Below, piece after piece: positions 1-5,730 of a stretch of DNA of 5,730 bases. Under the pieces are notes generated by a model, which was given only the letters and a program-made list of their open reading frames with translations, made no database searches and had not been told where the DNA came from. The stretch's first letter is position 1. Every line of letters starts with the position of its first letter. The position numbers and the translations under genes are program-made. The stretch is from Clostridia bacterium (GTDB lineage: Bacteria > Bacillota > Clostridia > Oscillospirales > Acutalibacteraceae), in assembly GCA_030536195.1 (NCBI GenBank), contig JAUNQL010000074.1, positions 1-5,730 on the forward strand, written 5' to 3'.

Positions 1-491
1 TAAACAGACAGATGAACGTTGTCACCGTTTATCAAAAAGGTGACGATGGTGAATATTCTGAACCAGTAAAGGCATTTGTATGCTCCTGTGGTAAAGAGGG
101 TAGTGAGACACCTCTTGGCACATACAAGACAAGAGACAAGTACGATTGGCTCAAGATGGTCGATGGCACTTATGGACAATATGTTTTGAGATTTAACGAT
201 CAAATTTGGTTCCACTCTGTTCCTTATAATACAAAGAGCAAGGGTGACCTTGAATATGAGGAGTACAACAAGCTTGGTGAGAATGCTTCACTTGGCTGTG
301 TAAGGCTTTCAGTCGCAGATGCGAAATGGATTTATGACAATATTGAATGGAATACAATGGTGTTTGTATACGATAGTGACGTTCCTGGCGCACTTGGAAA
401 ACCAAAGGCAACTAAAATCGATGTAAACAGCAAAAACAAGGGCTGGGATCCAACCGATCCAGACCCAAGTAACCCTTGGAAGACCAAGTAG
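1..491 (+). CDS. L,D-transpeptidase (YkuD family), 3' part; 5' end outside the window
   Basis: This enzyme makes 3-3 (L,D) peptide cross-links in peptidoglycan, or attaches groups to it, outside the membrane. The frame is open to the left edge (codons start at base 3) and reads NRQ before the first ATG at base 12. A phrase of the type 'NRQMNVVTVY' is the usual first strand of a YkuD domain, so the true start lies upstream. Numbering from that internal Met, there is a glycine/threonine turn GKEGSETPLGTYKT (27-40), the histidine in WFHSVPY (His68), and the catalytic motif SLGCVRL with Cys96 (codon 297-299). The His-Gly of the classic SHGC form is Leu-Gly here, a change I regard as tolerated in this family. 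The protein ends in an Asp/Pro/Trp-rich tail, GWDPTDPDPSNPWK. Signal peptide, membrane anchor and any wall-binding domain would be in the missing N-terminal part. The stop is TAG at 489-491, 16 nt before the next gene. Family assignment is firm; the exact cross-linking role is inferred. Confidence 0.93.
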   Translation, partial: NRQMNVVTVYQKGDDGEYSEPVKAFVCSCGKEGSETPLGTYKTRDKYDWLKMVDGTYGQYVLRFNDQIWFHSVPYNTKSKGDLEYEEYNKLGENASLGCVRLSVADAKWIYDNIEWNTMVFVYDSDVPGALGKPKATKIDVNSKNKGWDPTDPDPSNPWKTK

Positions 492-507
492 TAGGAGATG
501 ATTTGAA

Positions 508-2286
508 ATGAGTGATACAAAAGCATTATATGAGATGCGCGAAATTCGCGACTTTCGCGATATGATGAACCAAAGCGCTGAGATATTTGCCAACGAACCA
601 GCGTTCAAGCTCAAGGACAAGAGCGGCGAATACTTTGACGTTACATACGCTGAGTTTAGGAAAGATATAGATGCACTAGGTGCAGCTATTACAGAGCGCT
701 CATGGAGAGGCAAGCAGATTGCTATCATGGGACTTAACTCCTATCCTTGGATTACTACCTATCTTGCAACACAGATAGGCGGTGGATGTGTTGTACCTAT
801 CGACAAGGAATTGTTCTTTGACGATATCAACACAATTCTTGAGGTATCTGACACCAAGATTTTCTTCCTTGATAAAAAGGCTTATGGCAAGATTGCCGAG
901 CGCAAAGCTGAGCTTCCAGAGGGTGTTGAGATTGTTGTGCTCGACGCTGCAAAGGGCGAGGGAGACTATATTGTATTTGATGAACTTTTAGAGCATGGCA
1001 AAGCACTTGTTGAAGCAAATGCACCATGCCTTGCAGAGTATAGAGCAGCAGAGATTGATCCAAACGCCATGAGCGTGCTCAGCTTTACATCTGGCACATC
1101 AGGCCTTACAAAGGGCGTTATGCTCTCACAGGCTAACATCTGCTTTGTAGTTGTATCAAACTGCTCTGTTGCAAAGTGTGGCCCTGGCGACCAGTATCTT
1201 TCTGTTTGCCCAATCCACCATACTATGGAGTGTACAGAGGGTATCTTGATTCCTCTTTACTGTGGTTGCTGTATAGCATTTAACAGCGGACTCTTGCATT
1301 TGATGAAGGAACTCCAAGAGGTTAAACCTACAATCTTCGTAACAGTTCCACTTATGCTTGAGAAGTTCCACGGCAGGATCATGCAGGCTGTATCAGAGAA
1401 AAAAGGCGGCCGCTTAAAGCTTACATTCGGTAAGCTTGTTGCTGAGGCAACAAACGCTGTAGGCGTTGATATGAACGACAAGATTTTCGAGGAGATTACC
1501 AAGAACTTTGGTGGACGCCTTCGTCTTGTTATCATTGGTGCTGCAGCAGTTCGCCCAGAGGTTATCAAGGACTTTAAGACATTTGGTATCACTTCATATA
1601 TCGGCTACGGTATGACTGAGTGTGCTCCACTTATTTCTTGTAACAACGACCAACTCTTCACAACTGATTCAGTTGGTTTGCCAATCCCAGGCCTTGATGT
1701 CAAGATTATCAACGAGGACTCACAGGGTATCGGTGAAATCTGCGTTAAGGGACCAAACGTAATGCTTGGTTACTACAAGGATGAGACATTGACCAAGGAA
1801 ACTATTGATGAGTTTGGTTACCTCCACACAGGTGACCTTGGTTCTATGGACGAGGATGGCATCTTGCGCATCCACGGCCGTATCAAGAACGTAATTGTTA
1901 CCAAGAATGGTAAGAATATCTATCCAGAGGAGATTGAATATCACCTCAACAACAACCCACTCATTGCTGAGTCAATGGTAGTAGGTTTTGATGATGATGA
2001 AAACAACGAGACTTTAGTTGAGGCCAAAATCTTCCCAGATTTTGAGGCTATTAAGAAGAAGTACACAGACAAGGGCAAGGATCTTCCAACAGGCGATGAA
2101 CTTTCCAAGCTCTTTGATGACATCATTAAGGATATCAACAAGAAACTTCCAAATTACAAGAACGTTAAGAAGGTAACACTTCGTGAAAAGGACTTCATTA
2201 AGACAACTACGATGAAGATCAAGCGTTATGCTAATATGGACGATGATAAAGAAGTTAAGGAAGAAGAAAACAAGGACGAAGTATGA
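508..2286 (+). CDS. AMP-forming acyl-CoA synthetase / long-chain fatty-acid-CoA ligase-like protein
   Basis: Member of the ANL adenylate-forming superfamily, 592 residues. It would activate a carboxylic acid, probably a fatty acid, with ATP to an acyl-adenylate and then transfer it to CoA or another thiol in the cytoplasm. Core motifs appear in order: phosphate-binding loop FTSGTSGLTKG (193-203), the IHH motif (236-238), GAAAV (344-348), YGMTE (367-371), TGD (441-443), the hinge GRIKN (457-461) and a C-terminal KTTTMKIKR (565-573). In that last motif Lys570 sits where the catalytic adenylation lysine is expected, although the usual Gly before it is Met569. The last 15 or so residues are acidic and lysine-rich, with no membrane segment. 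A good AGGAGA site at 493-498 lies 9 nt before the ATG. The stop codon overlaps the next start. Substrate cannot be read from the sequence, and calling it fadD would overstate it. Residues 212-255 are unusually rich in cysteine. Confidence 0.92.
   Translation: MSDTKALYEMREIRDFRDMMNQSAEIFANEPAFKLKDKSGEYFDVTYAEFRKDIDALGAAITERSWRGKQIAIMGLNSYPWITTYLATQIGGGCVVPIDKELFFDDINTILEVSDTKIFFLDKKAYGKIAERKAELPEGVEIVVLDAAKGEGDYIVFDELLEHGKALVEANAPCLAEYRAAEIDPNAMSVLSFTSGTSGLTKGVMLSQANICFVVVSNCSVAKCGPGDQYLSVCPIHHTMECTEGILIPLYCGCCIAFNSGLLHLMKELQEVKPTIFVTVPLMLEKFHGRIMQAVSEKKGGRLKLTFGKLVAEATNAVGVDMNDKIFEEITKNFGGRLRLVIIGAAAVRPEVIKDFKTFGITSYIGYGMTECAPLISCNNDQLFTTDSVGLPIPGLDVKIINEDSQGIGEICVKGPNVMLGYYKDETLTKETIDEFGYLHTGDLGSMDEDGILRIHGRIKNVIVTKNGKNIYPEEIEYHLNNNPLIAESMVVGFDDDENNETLVEAKIFPDFEAIKKKYTDKGKDLPTGDELSKLFDDIIKDINKKLPNYKNVKKVTLREKDFIKTTTMKIKRYANMDDDKEVKEEENKDEV
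1417..1437. repeat. Perfect 8-bp inverted repeat with 5-nt loop inside the acyl-CoA ligase gene
   Basis: AAGCTTAC at 1417-1424 pairs exactly with GTAAGCTT at 1430-1437 around the loop ATTCG. No T-run follows, so it is not an intrinsic terminator. It is in the middle of a coding region (codons for LKLTFGKLV). A repeat of this size is expected about once by chance in a window of this length, so a function is not claimed. Confidence 0.4.
2272..2276 (+). promoter_or_regulatory. Ribosome binding site of the lipoprotein gene, inside the preceding gene
   Basis: AAGGA lies 6 nt before ATG 2283, within the acidic C-terminal codons of the acyl-CoA ligase. Together with the ATGA stop/start overlap at 2283-2286 it fixes this start and points to translational coupling of the two genes. 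Confidence 0.75.
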
Positions 2287-4163
2287 TTAAGAAGATAACG
2301 AGTCTTCTCCTCGTGCTTGCGCTGATTCTAAGCTTTGCTGGATGTAGCGCACACTTTACCGAGGAGGGACTTAAAACCGTCAATGCCACAGCTATGGGCG
2401 AGGCATATCACACATCAGTTGCGGAGAACTACAAGTCCGTAATGAAATCAGGACTTTATGAGCTCCTTCTTGATGAGAAGAACTGCGCAATAGCGCTCAA
2501 GGATACAACAGGTTCAATTTGGTATTCAATGCCAACCGTATCCAACTCTGTTGGTTCAGTACTCTCTGTTGACGCAACTGATGGCAGCAAGAGATATTAC
2601 CTCAATTCTCAGGACAACGCAGTTGCCTTGGGAACAGCTTCTTGTGTCACTCATGAGGATGGTCTTGAGATTACATATAATCTTCAGGACAAGGCTTCAA
2701 ACCCAGCTTTTGAATTGCCAATCACACTCAAGATTTCCCTTGAGGATGGCGTTTTGGTTGCGTCTGTTGACACATCCAAAATTGAGACATCCCACACGAT
2801 AATTGGCATTGATATACTCCCAACATTTGGCGCTGTTGCAGAGCCAACAAGTGGCGACTTTATCCTAGTACCAGATGGACCTGGCGCTATGATTGATTTG
2901 TCAACTGCCGGAGAGTCAGAGTATGTATTCGATACCTATGGTACCGATCCTCGTAACACTGATGAGAACCCACATCCAGCACTCTTTGGAGCCTTTGGCT
3001 TAAAATGTGGCTCAAGTGCATTTGCAGGTATTGTCACTGACGGCGATGCCATTTCCAAGATTAAGGCAACAACAAGTACGGTTGACAATGTCTATGCATC
3101 TTTCTCTTATCCAACAAATGAGAACCTAGAGGTCTCATATAAATTCATCTCAGGCTCAGCTGCAACTTATGCCAGCCTTGCATCGATGTGCCGAGAACAG
3201 TTCATCCGTGATGGTATGTTTTCTACAAGAGTTGTATCCGCTGACAAATCTGTTCCACTCAATGTAACAGTAGTGGCTGATGGTAGCAACAAGTATGAGA
3301 ACATCGAGGATATGATGTCGGTACTCAAAGCGAAGGGTATTAACGATATTAACCTTCGCTATGACAACGTCATTAGAAACTTTAAGGTTTCTAAAAACGT
3401 TGGTAGTAACAAGGAACTTGATTCACTCCGTGATTACTTATCATCACAGGGCTTTGGATTCTTTGTAACAGTCAACTTCTTTGACAAGAGCATCAGCAAT
3501 CCTGAAAAGCTTTCATCTAAGATTATTTCCTTCTCTAAGAGGGTTAGTTCATATAACTTTGAAGGATATGTAATTGGCGATGTAGGTACTACACTCTCAT
3601 CAAGCAGGGAGTACTCAAGACAGGATTACGCCAAGAATATCTTCTCTCAGGCTATCTCAATTTCAACTAACAAGAATTTGATGGTTGACCACGGAAACTT
3701 ATACGCTGTTAAGAACGCTAACATAGTTTCTTGTCTACCTATCACAACCTCCTATGAGGAGAGTGAGTCTTACACTGCAATTCCATTTGCTCAGATGATT
3801 TTCCGTGGCGCAGCAGAGTATACAAGCCCATATCTCAACAGCTTTGATGAGGACAGCTATCAAAAGATGTTGCTTCGTAGTTTGGAATTTGGCGCTATGC
3901 CAGCATTTAGTCTCTCATTTGATGAGGACGATGCAACTTACTATGAAAACTGGAGTGCTAAGGCACTTGAGGCTTATGATCTCTTTGAGTCAGCTATGAA
4001 GGAAATCCGTGGTGCCAAGATGACAGACCACAAGAAACTTGCAAATGGACTCTATCTCAGCGAGTACAACAACGAGACATATATCTATGTAAACTACACG
4101 AGTGAGACAGCTTACTACAATGGCCTTACAATCAATGCTAACAGCTTCCTTCGTGTAAATTAA
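2283..4163 (+). CDS. Exported lipoprotein, DUF5696-like (putative glycoside-hydrolase-like, uncharacterised)
   Basis: This is a 626-residue lipid-anchored protein expected on the outer face of the membrane. Residues 1-20 form a classic lipoprotein signal: MIKK, a hydrophobic core rich in Leu, then FAGC with Cys21 as the anchor. Residues about 55-290 look beta-rich and include ALKDTTGSIWYSMP (71-84) and LVPDGPGAMIDL (195-206). Both match my memory of DUF5696, where the second reads like 'PDGSGALI'. Residues about 325-575 alternate predicted strands and helices like a TIM barrel: MMSVLKAKGINDINLRY (344-360), EGYVIGDVG (427-435), LMVDHGNLYAV (466-476), IPFAQMIFRGAAEYTS (500-515) and LEFGAMPAF (534-542). 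Residues about 588-626 are a small beta end with IYVNY (601-605). Asp433, Asp469 and Glu535 are acidic residues in conserved-looking places, but assigning catalysis to them is inference. The gene overlaps the ligase by 4 nt. Substrate and activity are unknown; a non-catalytic surface protein is also possible. Confidence 0.82.
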   Translation: MIKKITSLLLVLALILSFAGCSAHFTEEGLKTVNATAMGEAYHTSVAENYKSVMKSGLYELLLDEKNCAIALKDTTGSIWYSMPTVSNSVGSVLSVDATDGSKRYYLNSQDNAVALGTASCVTHEDGLEITYNLQDKASNPAFELPITLKISLEDGVLVASVDTSKIETSHTIIGIDILPTFGAVAEPTSGDFILVPDGPGAMIDLSTAGESEYVFDTYGTDPRNTDENPHPALFGAFGLKCGSSAFAGIVTDGDAISKIKATTSTVDNVYASFSYPTNENLEVSYKFISGSAATYASLASMCREQFIRDGMFSTRVVSADKSVPLNVTVVADGSNKYENIEDMMSVLKAKGINDINLRYDNVIRNFKVSKNVGSNKELDSLRDYLSSQGFGFFVTVNFFDKSISNPEKLSSKIISFSKRVSSYNFEGYVIGDVGTTLSSSREYSRQDYAKNIFSQAISISTNKNLMVDHGNLYAVKNANIVSCLPITTSYEESESYTAIPFAQMIFRGAAEYTSPYLNSFDEDSYQKMLLRSLEFGAMPAFSLSFDEDDATYYENWSAKALEAYDLFESAMKEIRGAKMTDHKKLANGLYLSEYNNETYIYVNYTSETAYYNGLTINANSFLRVN

Positions 4164-4167
4164 GGAG
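4162..4167 (+). promoter_or_regulatory. Ribosome binding site of the 86-residue small gene
   Basis: AAGGAG begins on the last two bases of the lipoprotein stop codon TAA (4161-4163) and sits 5 nt before ATG 4173. It is the strongest site in the window. It is the main evidence that the short frame after it is a real, translated gene. Confidence 0.8.
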
Positions 4168-4172
4168 TCTTT

Positions 4173-4433
4173 ATGAACGATAAGATTACTCTGCCACGCT
4201 TTGACTACATGTCGCAGAAGAATACATATTCTGGAAGCGTAGGTAATTTCAGATATAAATTCTTTCCACTTAAGAAGGATGATATCGAAACAGTCTTTGT
4301 CGCAGCCGCATACCACAACAATTGTTTTGAGGTAGAGGATGCAGCAGGACGCACAGTTAAGCAGGAATTTGAATACAGTCCAAAGGGCATTGATGACGCA
4401 ACAGAATGGCTCCTTGGACAATTGGGTGATTAA
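4173..4433 (+). CDS. Small protein of unknown function (86 aa) directly upstream of lepA
   Basis: I do not recognise a named family, though small proteins with a similar 'YSGS-G-FRYK-FP' opening seem familiar from Clostridia. It is soluble: there is no signal peptide, membrane segment or metal-binding cysteine pair (one Cys, residue 50). Residues about 18-60 look like beta strands (YSGSVGNFRYKFFPL, then ETVFVAAAYHN, then CFEVEDAAG). The end looks like a helix (residues 72-84, GIDDATEWLLGQL). It has many aromatic residues and is acidic overall by eye. It is real by context: a full AAGGAG site 5 nt before the ATG, a 9-nt gap to the lipoprotein gene and 1 nt to the lepA start. Its GGTGAT end doubles as the likely ribosome binding site of lepA, so the two are probably translated together. 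No function should be assumed from the neighbour; a role in the envelope or in translation is equally open. Confidence 0.78.
   Translation: MNDKITLPRFDYMSQKNTYSGSVGNFRYKFFPLKKDDIETVFVAAAYHNNCFEVEDAAGRTVKQEFEYSPKGIDDATEWLLGQLGD
4424..4430 (+). promoter_or_regulatory. lepA: Ribosome binding site that decides the TTG start of lepA
   Basis: GGGTGAT contains GGTGAT (4425-4430), which can pair over six bases with the 3' end of 16S rRNA in the register of GGAGGTGAT. In that register the core lies about 8 nt before TTG 4435, an ideal distance. The site is made of the last codons of the small upstream gene. The in-frame GTG at 4426 falls within this site and has no good site of its own. Confidence 0.55.
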
Positions 4434-4434
4434 T

Positions 4435-5730
4435 TTGTCAGACTACAAGGAAAACATAAGGAACTTCTCCATAGTCGCACATATAGACCACGGCAAGTCA
4501 ACACTTGCCGATCGTCTTTTGGAACTGACAGGGTCAGTTGCCAAGCGCGACATGACGGAGCAGCTCCTTGATAACATGGACCTAGAGCGTGAGCGCGGTA
4601 TTACTATTAAAGCCCACGCAGTTAAGCTCGATTACAAGGCCAAGGATGGCCAGACATACGAGCTTAACCTTATCGACACTCCGGGTCACGTGGACTTTAA
4701 CTATGAAGTATCGCGCTCACTCGCAGCTTGCGAAGGTGCGGTACTTATTGTTGACTCTACTCAAGGTATCGAGGCACAGACACTTGCCAACACTTATTTA
4801 GCACTTGATCATGACTTGGAAATTTGCCCAGTTATCAATAAAATAGACCTCCCAGCAGCTCATCCTGATGAAGTGTGCCAAGAGGTCGAGGATGTAATAG
4901 GCCTTGACTGTAGTGAAGCACCACGTGTATCGGCTAAAACTGGTGAGAACGTGGAACAGGTTCTTGAGCAGATAGTCAAGATTGTTCCACCGCCACAGGG
5001 TGACGCGAGTGCACCACTCAAGGCACTTATTTTTGACTCAATTTATGACAGCTACAAGGGCGTTATCGTTTACGTCCGCATCGTGGACGGTCAGATAAAA
5101 GCCGGCGATACTATGCGCCTTATGTCAACAGGCGCAGAGTTCACAGTAGTAGAAGTAGGCTACATGCGTGCCCAGTCTATGGAACCAGTTTCAGCATTGA
5201 AGGCCGGTGAGGTAGGTTACATCACCGCTTCAATCAAAACTGTTTCAGAGGCACGCGTAGGTGATACAGTAACCCTTGCAACCAACCCAGCAGCAGAACC
5301 ACTCCCAGGTTACCGCAAGGTAAACCCAATGGTGTTCTGCGGAATTTATCCAGCTGATGGTGCTGATTACGAGGCGCTCAAGGAGGCGCTTGCGAAACTT
5401 CAACTTAATGATGCAGCGCTCTCATTTGAGCCAGAGACATCTGGCGCATTGGGCTTTGGCTTCCGATGTGGATTCCTAGGACTTTTGCACCTTGAGATTA
5501 TTCAAGAGAGGCTTGAGCGTGAATATGACTTGGACCTTGTTACAACAATTCCAAGTGTTATCTATAAAATCCACTTAACAAGTGGTGAGGTTGTTGAGAT
5601 TGATAACCCATCAAATTATCCAGACCCTGCAACTATTCAGTTCTGTGAGGAGCCAATTGCAAATGCGCACATCTTCTCACCACCTGAGTACGTAGGCCAG
5701 ATTATGGACCTCTGCCAGGAGCGACGTGGC
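4435..5730 (+). CDS. lepA: Elongation factor 4 (LepA), translation GTPase; 3' end outside the window
   Basis: LepA is a ribosome-associated GTPase built like EF-G, proposed to back-translocate or rescue stalled ribosomes and to aid 30S biogenesis or initiation. The 432 residues here are about the first 70% of a protein usually near 600. GTPase motifs are complete: AHIDHGKS (15-22), RGITI (54-58), DTPGH (81-85, with the catalytic His85), NKID (135-138) and SAKT (166-169). The beta-barrel domain II follows (about 190-285, PLKALIFDS at 194-202), then the EF-G-like domain (about 296-375) with GFGFRCGFLGLLHLEI (340-355), which is highly typical of LepA. The next domain is entered, ending at LCQERRG. 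The frame runs open into the right edge; the LepA-specific C-terminal domain is not seen. I chose TTG 4435 (MSDYKENIRNF) because LepA proteins start a few residues before the IRNFSI stretch and the ribosome site fits. GTG 4426 would add only three residues. No ATG lies near the start. Confidence 0.97.
   Translation, partial: MSDYKENIRNFSIVAHIDHGKSTLADRLLELTGSVAKRDMTEQLLDNMDLERERGITIKAHAVKLDYKAKDGQTYELNLIDTPGHVDFNYEVSRSLAACEGAVLIVDSTQGIEAQTLANTYLALDHDLEICPVINKIDLPAAHPDEVCQEVEDVIGLDCSEAPRVSAKTGENVEQVLEQIVKIVPPPQGDASAPLKALIFDSIYDSYKGVIVYVRIVDGQIKAGDTMRLMSTGAEFTVVEVGYMRAQSMEPVSALKAGEVGYITASIKTVSEARVGDTVTLATNPAAEPLPGYRKVNPMVFCGIYPADGADYEALKEALAKLQLNDAALSFEPETSGALGFGFRCGFLGLLHLEIIQERLEREYDLDLVTTIPSVIYKIHLTSGEVVEIDNPSNYPDPATIQFCEEPIANAHIFSPPEYVGQIMDLCQERRG

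Larger units (their letters stand above)
1..5730 (+). other. Probable co-directional operon of five genes
   Basis: All five genes point the same way. They are separated by 16 nt (492-507), a 4-nt overlap (2283-2286), 9 nt (4164-4172) and 1 nt (4434). None of the gaps holds a hairpin with a T-run or a recognisable -35/-10 pair, so any promoter is upstream of the window or buried inside a gene. Co-transcription is inferred from spacing and is not proven. Confidence 0.65.

Noticed and set aside
12..491. ATG at 12 as the true start of the L,D-transpeptidase
   Set aside because: The frame is open to the window edge, the residues just before it (NRQ) belong to the first strand of the domain, and bases 1-11 show no ribosome binding site. 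The gene is cut by the window.
492..507. Possible promoter or terminator in the largest gap
   Set aside because: Sixteen bases hold only the ribosome site of the next gene; there is no hairpin or -35/-10 pair.
309..728. Antisense open frame of 139 codons across the first gene junction
   Set aside because: It lies opposite two well-supported genes, matches no family I know and shows no protein-like motif. It is explained as a shadow frame.
1406..1413. GCGGCCGC palindrome, considered as a cloning or integration scar
   Set aside because: It lies in frame inside a continuous conserved gene (codons for GGRL) with no change in sequence character around it, so it is most simply chance.
1257..1592. 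Antisense open frame of 111 codons inside the acyl-CoA ligase
   Set aside because: It is fully within a conserved domain on the other strand and has no family resemblance, so it is a shadow frame.
3990..4421. Antisense open frame of 143 codons opposite the lipoprotein end and the small gene
   Set aside because: The + strand genes here have strong ribosome sites and tight spacing. The antisense product is rich in Cys, Val and Ile without recognisable structure, and it overlaps coding sequence throughout.
4426..4428. GTG as the lepA start
   Set aside because: It would overlap the small gene by 8 nt and lacks a ribosome site at a good distance, while TTG 4435 has GGTGAT well placed. It remains possible but is less likely.
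4589..4801. Alternative + frame of 70 codons inside lepA
   Set aside because: The LepA GTPase motifs occupy the other frame over the same bases; this one has only low-complexity Leu/Ser/Thr content.

Overview
The window is almost entirely coding, all on the + strand. It reads as part of one tightly packed transcription unit of five genes, and both end genes are cut by the window edges. In order they are: (1) the 3' end of a YkuD-type L,D-transpeptidase; (2) an AMP-forming fatty-acyl-CoA/acyl-acid ligase; (3) a large lipoprotein that resembles the DUF5696 family, a glycoside-hydrolase-like but uncharacterised group; (4) an 86-residue protein of unknown function; (5) the first 432 residues of LepA (elongation factor 4). 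The junctions are a 16-nt gap, a 4-nt ATGA overlap, a 9-nt gap and a 1-nt gap. That leaves no room for an internal terminator or a conventional intergenic promoter, and no intergenic stretch exceeds 16 bases.

The organism is most likely a member of the Clostridia (Bacillota), plausibly Lachnospiraceae or a close relative. This rests on recalled family resemblance of the L,D-transpeptidase, the acyl-CoA ligase and LepA, on strong AGGAG-type ribosome binding sites, on a TTG start for lepA, on the Gram-positive style lipoprotein signal, and on moderate GC. No search was run, so the genus is not assigned.

Region by region: 1-491 is an envelope enzyme that cross-links peptidoglycan, with its N-terminal part outside the window. 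508-2286 is a cytoplasmic ligase that would activate a fatty or other carboxylic acid. 2283-4163 is exported and lipid-anchored, with a beta-rich N-terminal half and a barrel-like C-terminal half. 4173-4433 is a small soluble unknown. 4435-5730 is a conserved translation GTPase.

The first three products have a loose envelope and lipid theme, while LepA is housekeeping. Their co-transcription is inferred from spacing only, and a shared pathway is not demonstrated. I see no mobile element, CRISPR array, tRNA, rRNA, riboswitch or terminator. The least understood content is the DUF5696-like lipoprotein and the small protein directly before lepA. I found no clear evidence of a wholly new multi-gene system.
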